A DNA stretch of 64,000 bases, from assembly GCF_023502235.1 (NCBI RefSeq), contig NZ_JAMFLY010000003.1, positions 1-64,000 on the forward strand, written 5' to 3'. The notes below the pieces were generated by a model. That model had not been told where the DNA came from and searched no databases. It saw only the letters and a list, made by a program, of their open reading frames with translations. The translations under genes were made by a program, and so were the position numbers. Positions 26,543 to 35,649 of the stretch are shown piece after piece (position 1 is the first letter of the stretch; each line of letters begins with the position of its first letter). Source of the stretch: Flagellimonas myxillae. Its GTDB lineage: Bacteria; Bacteroidota; Bacteroidia; Flavobacteriales; Flavobacteriaceae.

Positions 26543-27838
26543 TCAATCCAGTTTTTTGTCCAACGCAAGAATGGCATGAAGCAGAACATTCGCCCCATTG
26601 GCCATATCTTCTGCTGAGGTAAATTCCTTAGGGGAGTGGCTAATTCCACCCTTACTCGGGACGAAAATCATTCCGGTAGGTGCAATATGGGCCATATCTT
26701 GGGCATCGTGTCCAGCTCCGCTGGGCATATACTTAAAAGTGAGCCCTTAATTTTGCACAACTCCCTCTATTTCTTTTTGAATTGAAGGGTCTGTAAGGGC
26801 TGGGTCGGCAGTCGTATCCAATGGGATAAACTCGATATTGACGTTAGATTGCGTGCTTATCTCCTGTGCCTTGGCATGAATGGCATTGAAAACCTGTTCA
26901 ATTATGGCAGAAGACAGGTCTCGAATTTCAAGACTGGCCACAACTTTTCCAGGAATTACATTGGGAGCTCCAGGTTCGGCCCTTATTCTACCTACGGTCC
27001 CTACTTGGGCGCCTTCAAAACTGTTGGTCACCTCATTCACGTCAACCACGAATTTGGCCGCAGCCAAAAGGGCGTCCTGTCTGGAATCCATCGGGGTAGT
27101 GCCAGCATGGTTGGCAAATCCGGTGAAAACCACATCCCACCATTTCAATCCAACAATACCTTCCACAATACCGATATCCCGATTTTCTTTTTCCAGGATG
27201 GCACCTTGTTCTATATGAAGTTCCAAAAAGGCCGCCATGGCGTTTTTCTTTCGAATTACCTGTTTTATCCGGGAAGTATCCCCGCCCAATCGCATGATTC
27301 CCTCGCCCATATCATATCCTGTGGAATTTACGACCTGGAAAGCTTTTTTGCTCAAATGTCCAGACATGGCACGGCTTCCCATAACGCCACCTTCTTCGTT
27401 CGAAAATACAATTACCTCTAATGGATGTTTGGTTTTGATATTGTTTTCATTCAATACTTCAATAACTTCCAAGGCAGCCATCGAACCCACACAACCATCA
27501 TAATTTCCGCCATTGGGTACCCGATCTGTATGGGAGCCAAAAGAAATGGGCTTGGCATCCTTTTCTTTTCCTTTTCTGAGTCCCAGGATGTTTCCGGCAT
27601 AGTCGATGGAAACGGTAAGTCCTAGTTCTTCCATGATTTTTACCACCCATTTTCGAGATGCAATATCAGCATCACTAAAAGCCACACGTTCGGTTTCGCC
27701 ATTTTCCTGAAGCCCGAATTGAGCCAAATCCATGATTCGTTTTTCAAGACGCTCTTGGTTTACGCTTGGATTTTTATGTTGTGCTTGCAGGTTGCCAGTT
27801 AAACAGCAAAATATGAATAGGGCAGACAGTGCTCGCAT
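26543..27838 (-). pseudogene. M20/M28-type Zn-dependent amidohydrolase interrupted by an in-frame stop
   Basis: The frame encodes a signal peptide and then an N-carbamoyl-amino-acid hydrolase / allantoate amidohydrolase-like protein: GSHTDRVPNGGNYDGCVG with Zn-binding His and Asp, FSNEEGGVMGSRAMSG with the catalytic Glu, LELHIEQGAILEKENRDIGIVEG. After 363 codons a TAA (26747-26749) stops it, but the same frame continues for 67 codons with YMPSGAGHDAQDMAHIAPTGM, the conserved C-terminal block with a Zn-ligand His. A single base separates TAA from TTA (Leu). Full length would be about 431 residues, the family norm. Without the tail the enzyme should be inactive. A sequencing error or read-through are alternatives. 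Confidence 0.85.
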
Positions 27839-27939
27839 AATTTTCCAGTTTTGGTTAGTCCTTTTGGCTCGAAGTATTACGAAACCTAAATATAACCATA
27901 AAACCGGCGAAAAAATCTAAGTCGTTGAAAGATTGAAGG

Positions 27940-28428
27940 TTACTTTAAGGTTGGATTGGTTTGTATTGGAATCCAAATCTCTTCCTCCGAATTGGGATCA
28001 TTGTTTTTGTACCGACTTCCCAAAACTTCAAAATGTGGTCTGTTGTCCAATTGGTAACCCGAGTTTGGTAACCATTCCGTAAAAATATGTTGGAATATGG
28101 AATTGTCGGTACTGGAACCTTTATAGTAAAAAACGGCATATAAACCCTTGGGCAGGACAAACGGGTACATTTCAGCTGGAATATTGTCGTGGTTTGCCAC
28201 CTCTACAGTGGCCCATTTTTCAAATATCGCAGCTGGGTTGAAACTCGCAAAATAGGCCGTATCATAAAGCTGCATTGAAATAAAATCCGAAGATACCCTG
28301 TCTTTGATTTGATCGGCCTTCTTTTTGAACTTGCTCCAAAGCTCAAAGGTCCTATTATTGGCCAAGCTCATGGTTAGATGCATGCCCACAAGCTTTTTCC
28401 CAGGGAATTCCACGATTTTGGGTTCCAT
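27940..28428 (-). CDS. GyrI-like effector-binding domain protein
   Basis: 162 residues, no signal peptide and no DNA-binding domain. Features of the GyrI/SOUL-like effector-binding fold: FPGKKLVGMHLTMSLANN at the start, GLYAVFYYKGSSTDNSIFQHIFTEWLPNSGYQLDNRPHFEVLG and EEIWIPI at the end. Stand-alone members bind small hydrophobic molecules. It follows pheS by 8 bases. Confidence 0.82.
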   Translation of the reverse strand: MEPKIVEFPGKKLVGMHLTMSLANNRTFELWSKFKKKADQIKDRVSSDFISMQLYDTAYFASFNPAAIFEKWATVEVANHDNIPAEMYPFVLPKGLYAVFYYKGSSTDNSIFQHIFTEWLPNSGYQLDNRPHFEVLGSRYKNNDPNSEEEIWIPIQTNPTLK

Positions 28429-28436
28429 TTTTCTGC

Positions 28437-29456
28437 TTAAAGGGAACTTTTGAATTGCTCCAAAAACCGAATGTCGTTTTCACTCAATAAGCGAATGTCG
28501 GAAATTTGATGAAGCAGCAGTGCAATTCGGTCGATTCCCATTCCAAAGGCAAATCCGGAGTAAACTTCAGGGTCTATATTGCAGTTCTGTAATACATTGG
28601 GATCTACCATGCCACAGCCCATAATTTCCAACCATCCCGTACCCTTGGTCATCCGATAATCGGTCTCGGTTTCCAAGCCCCAATACACATCAACTTCGGC
28701 ACTTGGTTCGGTGAACGGAAAATAGGAGGGTCTAAGTCTAATTTTGGACTTGCCGAACATTTCCGAGGTAAAATATTGCAAGGTTTGTTTCAAATCCGCG
28801 AAGGAAACATTTTTATCCACGTATAGCCCCTCCACTTGATGAAAGAAGCAGTGCGAACGGGCCGATATCGCCTCGTTTCGGTATACCCTGCCAGGGGAAA
28901 TGGTTCGAATGGGCGGTTGGTTGTTTTCCATATAACGTACCTGCACGCTCGAAGTGTGGGTGCGGAGCAAAATATCGGGATCGGTTTGAATAAAGAAGGT
29001 ATCCTGCATGTCCCTTGCCGGATGGTACTCGGGAAGGTTCAAAGCGGTAAAGTTGTGCCAATCGTCCTCTATTTCCGGTCCCTCAGAAACATTGAATCCA
29101 ATTCTGGAGAAGATGTCTATAATCTGGTTTTTGACTATGGAAATAGGGTGGCGCGCACCAAGTTGGACAGGTTCTCCCGGGCGGGTCAGGTCTCCGAACT
29201 TGCCCGAAGTTTCCGCTTGGTTTTCCAGCGCGGTCTTTAAGCCGTTTACCTTGTCGGTAGCAGCGGTTTTTAATTGGTTGATGACTTGTCCGAACTCTTT
29301 TTTCTGCTCGTTCGGGACATTCTTAAATTCTGCAAAAAAGGAATTTAAAAGGCCCTTTTTCCCAAGGTATTTAATTCGAAATGCCTCAATTTCATCTTTT
29401 GATGTCGAAGTGAAACCTTCCACTTCCACCAAATGTTCCTTTATGGTCTCAATCAT
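28437..29456 (-). CDS. pheS: Phenylalanine-tRNA ligase alpha subunit
   Basis: 339 residues. Catalytic subunit that charges tRNA-Phe, working with PheT, which is not in this window. An N-terminal coiled coil is followed by class II synthetase motifs: HPISIVKNQIIDIFSRIGF (motif 1 region), RTISPGRVYRNEAISARSH (motif 2) and GFAFGMGIDRIALL (motif 3). The start overlaps the end of the CREST-like gene by 8 bases. Separation of pheS from pheT is common in Bacteroidota. Confidence 0.96.
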   Translation of the reverse strand: MIETIKEHLVEVEGFTSTSKDEIEAFRIKYLGKKGLLNSFFAEFKNVPNEQKKEFGQVINQLKTAATDKVNGLKTALENQAETSGKFGDLTRPGEPVQLGARHPISIVKNQIIDIFSRIGFNVSEGPEIEDDWHNFTALNLPEYHPARDMQDTFFIQTDPDILLRTHTSSVQVRYMENNQPPIRTISPGRVYRNEAISARSHCFFHQVEGLYVDKNVSFADLKQTLQYFTSEMFGKSKIRLRPSYFPFTEPSAEVDVYWGLETETDYRMTKGTGWLEIMGCGMVDPNVLQNCNIDPEVYSGFAFGMGIDRIALLLHQISDIRLLSENDIRFLEQFKSSL

Positions 29457-30150
29457 CTTTGACGGCGGTATTGGCCGACAAATTTAACAAATTGTCCTTG
29501 AATATATAGGCAATAAGAAAATGTACCGCAACACCTCCCAAGAAATGCCATAACCAATGGGTGCCCATTGGCAAAATAGATTGGGTGAGATCTACAGTTC
29601 TAAAATATACGGCGAGCCCAAAAATCAGAAATGTCAAAACCACGAGAATACCATTTTTCCAAGCAGTCTTATATAAGTACCATAGCAAGGGCAATAGCAC
29701 GGTAAGGGCGGTGATCACATATCCCAATGAAATCCGAAGTCCGTTGGGAATGGGAAGTGTACGAAGCCCCATGTACATTCCAAGGAAAATGATGACCAGG
29801 AGAATCCTTGACAACCAGGATGATGTTATTTTATAAACAAAATAGAGCACCAAAGTAAGGCAAAGGAACATGATGGGCATCCAGTCCAGTCGAAGCCAAA
29901 ACTCGTGGCTGCGTGTGGCATGAAACATTGTGCCGCCAACCCAGCTAAAAGCAATGATGGGCAGTACCCAGGCCAAAAATAGATGCTCCTTTGGATTTTT
30001 GTACACCTTCATTCCCCAGTAGACCACAAGAACGATAAAGATGAGGTTGCTGAAGGTGTTAAAGGGCTCCACAGGAAACCGCCCTTGAACGGTTTCCAGA
30101 TAAATGGGCCCTGAGTCGTTGGGAAACTTGATGAACGGAATCAAAGACAT
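29449..30150 (-). CDS. CREST-superfamily membrane hydrolase (alkaline ceramidase-like)
   Basis: 233 residues with about seven hydrophobic segments. Conserved polar residues match the CREST superfamily (alkaline ceramidases, PAQR receptors, Per1): VEPFNTFSNLIF near the N-terminus, WVGGTMFHATRSHEFW with His, LRLDWMPIMF with Asp, and GTHWLWHFLGGVAVHF with the two C-terminal histidines of a membrane zinc site. Ceramidases of this class split ceramides; many Bacteroidota make sphingolipids, so a role in sphingolipid turnover is plausible but unproven. Lies between the SulP gene (14 bases) and pheS. Confidence 0.72.
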   Translation of the reverse strand: MSLIPFIKFPNDSGPIYLETVQGRFPVEPFNTFSNLIFIVLVVYWGMKVYKNPKEHLFLAWVLPIIAFSWVGGTMFHATRSHEFWLRLDWMPIMFLCLTLVLYFVYKITSSWLSRILLVIIFLGMYMGLRTLPIPNGLRISLGYVITALTVLLPLLWYLYKTAWKNGILVVLTFLIFGLAVYFRTVDLTQSILPMGTHWLWHFLGGVAVHFLIAYIFKDNLLNLSANTAVKDD

Positions 30151-30164
30151 TCCGGAAGGTTATG

Positions 30165-32024
30165 TTAGGAACTAACCGTATCCTTCACATTTTCCTTGAT
30201 CCAGGCAAGGCATTCCTTGAAATCTTCGAAGATACTTTCCCGTGGAATCAAATCTGGGATAATATCAATACGTTCCATCATATATTTTGGCTGATCTAGA
30301 ATACCCACGAACATGACGTTGATGTCCTTTTTCTTAAGATCCTGCAGCACATCTTCCATGGCATACAATCCGGACTGATCCATATACTGCATGCGATCCA
30401 ATCGTATAACCACATTGCTCGCGGTATCTGGAATCTGTTCCGCCAATTGTTGAAAATCACTTGTGGAACCGAAGAAAAGAGGGCCTTTAATGTGTTTGAT
30501 GAATACTTCTTCCCTTAATTTGGCAGGGAAGTCCTTTTCATCCTCCCAAGCTTCTTCCTTCAAAGGTTTTACATCGGAACGTGTGGCCGTAAGGTCCCCA
30601 ATTTTCTTCATGAACATCAAGGAAGCGATAACCAATCCAATACCCACGGCATAGACCAAATTCCATACGGAAGATAGAATCAGAACCACCAACATGATGA
30701 TGACCTCCGAACTAAGTTTTAACGGACCGAGTTTAATATCCTTTGGCAGATATGGAATGGCCTTTAAACCTTTGTAATCCATTACACCGATACCAACGGT
30801 TACCAAAATCCCCGCCAATACTGCAGCTGGAATCTGCGATGCCACCGGCCCAAGGGCCAAGAGAATCACCAATAAAAGCAATCCAGCAATCATACCGGAC
30901 AAGCGGGTCTTACCTCCAGAGTTGATATTCACTACAGTTCTAATGGTAGCACCAGCTCCTGGAATCCCTCCGAACATCGCAGCAATACTGTTACCAATAC
31001 CTTGTCCCACCAATTCTTTGTTTGGTTTGTGCTTGGTTTGTGTCATATTATCCGCAACCACGGAGGTCAGCAAGGAATCTATGGCACCCAATAGGGATAG
31101 GGTCAGTGCCGTGAAAATGTATGGTGTTAACGAGGCTAACTTAAACTGGGTAAAGATATCCATTCGCAATATGGGTAGTCCCTCTGGAATTTTTTCAATA
31201 GGGCGATAGCCCCACCCTAGTGCATAGGCAAGCCCAGAGACCACAATTAGTGCAACCAAGGTACTAGGTACAGCCGTGGTGATTCTTTTAAAGCCATAAA
31301 TGATAAAGATGGTTGCCAAGGCCAACCCTAATTCCAACCAATTAACGTTCTGAAGGGCACGGGGTAGAACCTTGATAGTTCCCAAAACCCCAGATGCATC
31401 TTTAGCGGCCAGTGTTTTGGCCTCCTTTTGCATATCTTCCTGTGTAATCTTATTGGCCCTTTTAATAGTTTCCTCGAAATCTTCCAGCACGAGGATACCT
31501 TCACCGGCCTCTTCCTTAAGGATGTTTTCCAATATTTCCTCTTCGGCGGCAGCCTTAAACTGGCTTACATACTCTTCATCTTCTTTTGGGTAGTAACCTA
31601 CAGCCGGCAGAATTTGGGTCACCAAAATAATTACACCAATCGCTGTCATGAATCCTGAGACCACAGGATATGGGATGTATTTGATATACTTTCCCAAACC
31701 AATGAGTCCCAATCCAATTTGCATGAGACCTGCTAGTAGGAAAACTGCTAAGATAATGGGTAGTGCTTTGTTCACATCCCCATCGTGAACGGCCATGATT
31801 CCCCCAATAATCACCATACTCACAGCGGTCATAGGAGCGGTAGGCCCTGATATCTGTGTGTTGGTGCCTCCAAAAAGGGCAGCAAAAAAACTTATGAAGA
31901 TGGCGCCATATAAACCGGCGCTCGGGCCTAACCCGGAACTCACACCAAAAGCCAATGCTAGTGGAAGGGCGACAATACCTGCGGTGATACCCCCAAAAAG
32001 GTCACCTCTAAAATGCTTGAACAT
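30165..32024 (-). CDS. SulP-family anion transporter with STAS domain and extra acidic loop
   Basis: 619 residues from the ATG at 32024 (MFKHFRGDLFGG), whose beginning matches the second SulP protein; a TTG three codons earlier is less likely. About 11-12 membrane segments and a C-terminal STAS domain (LREEVFIKHIKGPLFFGS, RLDRMQYMDQSGLYAMEDVL). Between two membrane segments (about residues 140-225) is a charged insertion rich in Glu and Lys that the other SulP protein here lacks. The family carries sulfate, bicarbonate or chloride; the neighbouring carbonic anhydrase points to bicarbonate. Confidence 0.9.
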   Translation of the reverse strand: MFKHFRGDLFGGITAGIVALPLALAFGVSSGLGPSAGLYGAIFISFFAALFGGTNTQISGPTAPMTAVSMVIIGGIMAVHDGDVNKALPIILAVFLLAGLMQIGLGLIGLGKYIKYIPYPVVSGFMTAIGVIILVTQILPAVGYYPKEDEEYVSQFKAAAEEEILENILKEEAGEGILVLEDFEETIKRANKITQEDMQKEAKTLAAKDASGVLGTIKVLPRALQNVNWLELGLALATIFIIYGFKRITTAVPSTLVALIVVSGLAYALGWGYRPIEKIPEGLPILRMDIFTQFKLASLTPYIFTALTLSLLGAIDSLLTSVVADNMTQTKHKPNKELVGQGIGNSIAAMFGGIPGAGATIRTVVNINSGGKTRLSGMIAGLLLLVILLALGPVASQIPAAVLAGILVTVGIGVMDYKGLKAIPYLPKDIKLGPLKLSSEVIIMLVVLILSSVWNLVYAVGIGLVIASLMFMKKIGDLTATRSDVKPLKEEAWEDEKDFPAKLREEVFIKHIKGPLFFGSTSDFQQLAEQIPDTASNVVIRLDRMQYMDQSGLYAMEDVLQDLKKKDINVMFVGILDQPKYMMERIDIIPDLIPRESIFEDFKECLAWIKENVKDTVSS

Positions 32025-32081
32025 ACCTGACAATTGATTAGGTGTTGATTATGTTCGTTAAGATAGCAAATTTTAAAAACT

Positions 32082-32117
32082 AAAAAAGGCCAATGAAATG
32101 TTAACACTGGCCTTTTG
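32082..32117 (-). terminator. Terminator of the carbonic anhydrase operon
   Basis: On the minus strand AAAAGGCCA and TGGCCTTTT enclose a 15-base loop, followed by TTAGTTTTT. It lies 22 bases past the carbonic anhydrase stop and separates that operon from the first SulP gene. Confidence 0.8.
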
Positions 32118-32138
32118 TTATTTGGATGGAACCAAATG

Positions 32139-32765
32139 CTACATATAACTCACTTTTCCATCAGAGATATTGTACATGGCTCCGACAATCGAAATTTCAC
32201 CATTATCCTCCATTTCCTTTAGGACAGGACTTTGGTTTCTGATGTTATCGATGGTCAATTGTACATTGGTCTCGGCAACTGAATTTACAAAATCCAAGTT
32301 TTTGGAAGTTCGTTCTGCCGCATCAGCTGGTTCGGTCACTGCGTTTACAGCCGGCTTGATCTTGCTTAAAAGCTCGGTAAGATTACCCATTTTGGCATCG
32401 TCGCAAGCACCTTTAACCGCTCCACAAGCCGTATGTCCCAAAACCACAATGATCTTGGTCCCTGCCAACTTACAGGCAAACTCCATGCTACCGAGAATAT
32501 CCTCGTTTACAATGTTTCCGGCCACACGCGCACTGAAAATATCCCCAACTCCTTGGTCAAATACCAACTCTGCTGATACTCGGGAATCAATGCAGCTTAA
32601 GATGGTTGCAAAAGGATATTGCCCAGAGGCAGTTTGCCCTACTTGCTCCATTAGATCGCGATTAGCTTGGTTCTTATCTACAAAACGCTTGTTTCCTTCT
32701 TTTAAAAGTTCTAGGGCGCTCTGTGGTGTTATTGCCGCTTGGGCTTCTTGAGTAAGTGCTTTCAT
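32139..32765 (-). CDS. Beta-class carbonic anhydrase
   Basis: 208 residues. It interconverts CO2 and bicarbonate. Zinc ligands are Cys58, His111 and Cys114 (SCIDSRVSAE and VLGHTACGAVKGA), and the Asp60-Arg62 dyad is present. No signal peptide, so cytosolic. It is the last gene of a three-gene set with a SulP transporter and a stress protein; together they would import bicarbonate and balance it with CO2. Confidence 0.95.
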   Translation of the reverse strand: MKALTQEAQAAITPQSALELLKEGNKRFVDKNQANRDLMEQVGQTASGQYPFATILSCIDSRVSAELVFDQGVGDIFSARVAGNIVNEDILGSMEFACKLAGTKIIVVLGHTACGAVKGACDDAKMGNLTELLSKIKPAVNAVTEPADAAERTSKNLDFVNSVAETNVQLTIDNIRNQSPVLKEMEDNGEISIVGAMYNISDGKVSYM

Positions 32766-32782
32766 AATAGTACTATAAATCG

Positions 32783-33601
32783 TTAGTTTAATGAGTTATT
32801 AAATTTCGTTTTGTGCTTCCCAGCCAAGAGAAAAGGTACATTAAATTTACCAATTACATTCTTAACATTGATGTTCGCTTTGGCCGCATCTTCCAAATCC
32901 ATAAACAACACATCAACATTTGTCCGGCTTAGGTAAGTGGACATGTTGTTGATCGCATTGTCCTGAGGCTCAAAAGCGTATTCCACCACAGGAAGGTCGA
33001 TTTGCTTTTCTTCAGAGGATTCAGTTGTTCGATTTGCGATTTTAAAGGATTTTAAGGGCTGCGAACTTTGTTTCAGCAGTTCCTCCAACAATCCGATTTT
33101 CACGGATTCCTTTGTCCCGTTCAGTACACCCAACGAAAGCTCCTTGTTATTGGAGATCATCTGCTCGTGGGAGGCAATCATCACCAAGCCATCAAAAGTT
33201 GACATTACATGTTTTGTAATGCTGCTACTCAACAATTTTATTGGAGTGGATTTTCGCTGGCCCAAGACAATGATATCTGGGCGTAACTCTTGAATTTGCT
33301 TGTTGATTTCCTCCTTAACATTACCCACTTTAAAAGCGGTATTGAAAGTCATTCCAAACTCCTCCCCAATCGGGTCTACCAAATGCTTAATGCGTTTTTT
33401 GGTTGAGGTGTATGTTTCGTTTATTGATCGTACTGCGGACAACTGGTTGTCCTGTTTTACTACCACCAAAGGCTGCTTTACATGCAGTAGGGAAATTTCC
33501 CCACCGATCATTTTGGCCAAACTAGCCGTATTCTTCAAAATGTTTTCTGATGTTTTCTTCAGGTCCGAAAGGACTAAAATTCTGTAATTCTTATTTTCCA
33601 T
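32783..33601 (-). CDS. Universal stress protein family, tandem-domain type
   Basis: 272 residues. The N-terminal half is a UspA-like domain (YRILVLSDLKKTSENILKNT ... PDIIVLGQRKSTPIKLLSSSITKHVM); the second half is a diverged copy (LSLGVLNGTKESVKIGLLEE ... TNVDVLFMDLEDAAK). The usual G-2x-G-9x-G ATP-binding motif is not intact. Lies between the SulP transporter (12 bases) and carbonic anhydrase (17 bases), so it may regulate or respond to anion transport. Confidence 0.78.
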   Translation of the reverse strand: MENKNYRILVLSDLKKTSENILKNTASLAKMIGGEISLLHVKQPLVVVKQDNQLSAVRSINETYTSTKKRIKHLVDPIGEEFGMTFNTAFKVGNVKEEINKQIQELRPDIIVLGQRKSTPIKLLSSSITKHVMSTFDGLVMIASHEQMISNNKELSLGVLNGTKESVKIGLLEELLKQSSQPLKSFKIANRTTESSEEKQIDLPVVEYAFEPQDNAINNMSTYLSRTNVDVLFMDLEDAAKANINVKNVIGKFNVPFLLAGKHKTKFNNSLN

Positions 33602-33613
33602 GATTGATGTTTT

Positions 33614-35206
33614 TTAATTTAAGCTTAAACTTGATTTTGGGCGGGTTCTAAAGAACTCGATAAAACTGGTGGGGTTTTCTTCAACCCCGCGTTTGGATAC
33701 CAATTGAATATCGATATTCCGTTCCTTGGCCTTAAAGGCAAAATCTTCAAGAATTTCGATGATGTCATTGTCAAGGTACCTTGTCTTCAATAGGTTCAAC
33801 TCCAAATAGGTGTCATTTGGAAGACTGTCCAATTCCTTAAGAATGGCCCCTTTGTTAAAGAAGGTTACTTCCTCCGCAAGGGTCATTTTAATTCTGTGCT
33901 TCCCATTGCTTTTGTCTTCAATGTGAAGGAAATGGGAGTTTTGGTAGCTCTTCAACAAAATGACCACGATTCCTACCATTAGCCCCAATCCAATTCCAAT
34001 CAACAGGTCTGTAAATACAATACCAAACACAGTAACCACAAAGGGTACAAATTGTTTCCAGCCAAGCTCGTACATTTTCTTGAACAAGGCGGGTTTCGCC
34101 AGCTTATATCCTACGATGAACAATATGGCAGCCAAGACTGACAAAGGAATCATATTCAACAATCGAGGAATAAGTATTACCGAAATCAATAGGAAGAAAC
34201 CATGAATTATGGCAGAAGCCTTGGATCTACCACCCGACTGGATGTTTGCTGAACTTCTTACAATTACCTGGGTTACCGGCAAACCACCTAATAGACCAGA
34301 AATACTGTTGCCCACTCCCTGAGCCATAAGTTCCTTGTTTGTGGGTGTAGTTCTTTTCAGTGGGTCTAGTTTATCGGTAGCCTCTACACATAGCAGGGTT
34401 TCCAAACTCGCTACCAGGGCGATGGTAAACGCGGTAATCCACACTTCAGAATTTCCTATCACTCCGAAATTGGGGAAGCTCAACAAGGTTCCCAAAGACT
34501 CAACACTTTCTGGAATAGGAACGCTTACCAGAAGCTTATCAGAAATTGCAAAAGTTGGATTGTCCTTCGTAAAAACGAAATAAAGAATTCCGAGCACCAC
34601 GGCTACCAATGGCCCTTGAACCAATTGGAAAACCTTGGATTTTTTACTTAGTACTTTATCCCAGAGCAGGAGAATTGCCAAAGCCACAAGAGCGATGATA
34701 GTTGCCCCTGGACTTATGTAATTAAGGGAGTTGATGATTTCGGTAAAGGTATTTTCCCCATCTACCTGAAAGAATGCAAAGTTCCCTTCGGTGTTTTCAC
34801 TATACCCAAAGAAATGTGGAATTTGCTTTAGAATAATGATGATACCGATACCAGTAAGCATTCCCTTGATCACAGAAGATGGGAAATAATAGGCGATAAC
34901 ACCCGCTTTAAGAATACTGAAAAGGATTTGGATCAAACCTCCGAGCACAACGGCAACCAAAAAGTTCTCAAATCCTCCCAAGGTGCCTATGGCCGTTAGA
35001 ACAATTGCGGCCAAACCTGCCGCGGGGCCACTAACCCCGACGTGGGAGCCACTCAAGGAACCTACAACGATTCCTCCAATTATACCAGCAATCAAGCCCG
35101 AAAATAAGGGCGCTCCACTGGCTAGTGCAATACCCAAACAAAGGGGTAATGCAACAAAAAATACTACGATACTTGCAGGCAAGTCGCTTTTAATATGTTT
35201 AAACAT
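33614..35206 (-). CDS. SulP-family anion transporter (probable bicarbonate importer)
   Basis: 530 residues, about 11-12 membrane segments and a short STAS domain at the C-terminus (LELNLLKTRYLDNDIIEILEDFA). Typical SulP blocks include SGAPLFSGLIAGIIGG, SGPAAGLAAIV and ELMAQGVGNSISGLLGGLPVTQVIVRSSANIQSGG. First gene of an operon with the stress protein and carbonic anhydrase, resembling BicA-type bicarbonate uptake arrangements. Sulfate transport cannot be excluded, but no sulfate-assimilation gene is nearby. Confidence 0.9.
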   Translation of the reverse strand: MFKHIKSDLPASIVVFFVALPLCLGIALASGAPLFSGLIAGIIGGIVVGSLSGSHVGVSGPAAGLAAIVLTAIGTLGGFENFLVAVVLGGLIQILFSILKAGVIAYYFPSSVIKGMLTGIGIIIILKQIPHFFGYSENTEGNFAFFQVDGENTFTEIINSLNYISPGATIIALVALAILLLWDKVLSKKSKVFQLVQGPLVAVVLGILYFVFTKDNPTFAISDKLLVSVPIPESVESLGTLLSFPNFGVIGNSEVWITAFTIALVASLETLLCVEATDKLDPLKRTTPTNKELMAQGVGNSISGLLGGLPVTQVIVRSSANIQSGGRSKASAIIHGFFLLISVILIPRLLNMIPLSVLAAILFIVGYKLAKPALFKKMYELGWKQFVPFVVTVFGIVFTDLLIGIGLGLMVGIVVILLKSYQNSHFLHIEDKSNGKHRIKMTLAEEVTFFNKGAILKELDSLPNDTYLELNLLKTRYLDNDIIEILEDFAFKAKERNIDIQLVSKRGVEENPTSFIEFFRTRPKSSLSLN

Positions 35207-35222
35207 GAATACAATAGTTATA

Positions 35223-35252
35223 GCCTCCGCTATTTGTTTTTAGGTTGGAGGC
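35223..35252 (-). promoter_or_regulatory. Leader hairpin before the SulP operon
   Basis: GCCTCC (35223-35228) and GGAGGC (35247-35252) form a six-base-pair stem with an 18-base AT-rich loop, 17 bases before the SulP start codon. It might affect translation initiation; evidence is structural only. Confidence 0.3.
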
Positions 35253-35284
35253 GGTTAGAAATTGATAAATAAAACGCTGAAAGT

Positions 35285-35593
35285 TTAAACCAATTTCTCT
35301 GGGGGAGGGAGCAGTATCTCGGTCATTACATCCGAATGCATACACAGATTTTCCGTGTCTTCGGCCTTGATATTTAGACCCAAAAAATTGTTGGTAAGTG
35401 ATTCCGAATTCAAGAACAAATCCTTTTCACCCAACTTTTTTTCCGATTCTTTGTCCTTGCTCTTTTCTTCTTCAGATGAATCCAAAAAAACGGCAATGGG
35501 ACAATCTTTATCAATCAAAGGAACTATTGAAGGCGCCAATATGGAAAATATCAGCAAAAAACAGATTAAGGGATGCGCTAGGGCCTTCAACAT
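35285..35593 (-). CDS. Small membrane-anchored hypothetical protein
   Basis: 102 residues from the ATG at 35593. The frame begins six codons earlier with a TTG, but that codon lies inside a -7 box (TATTTTTG, 35609-35616 on the minus strand). One N-terminal hydrophobic segment (HPLICFLLIFSILAPSIVPLI) is followed by a highly charged stretch (SSEEEKSKDKESEKK) and a C-terminal LLPPPEKLV. The membrane segment could be an uncleaved anchor. Function unknown; it is on the same strand and 78 bases upstream of the SulP operon. Confidence 0.65.
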   Translation of the reverse strand: MLKALAHPLICFLLIFSILAPSIVPLIDKDCPIAVFLDSSEEEKSKDKESEKKLGEKDLFLNSESLTNNFLGLNIKAEDTENLCMHSDVMTEILLPPPEKLV

Positions 35594-35649
35594 TTGGGAT
35601 CTTTTGGGCAAAAATAAAACTCAGACCTTATTTTTCTGTTAATTAATGT

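Noticed and set aside
26543..26728. Separate 61-residue gene downstream of the hydrolase
   Set aside because: Same reading frame and the expected C-terminal block of the hydrolase. It is the remainder of a gene broken by a stop codon.
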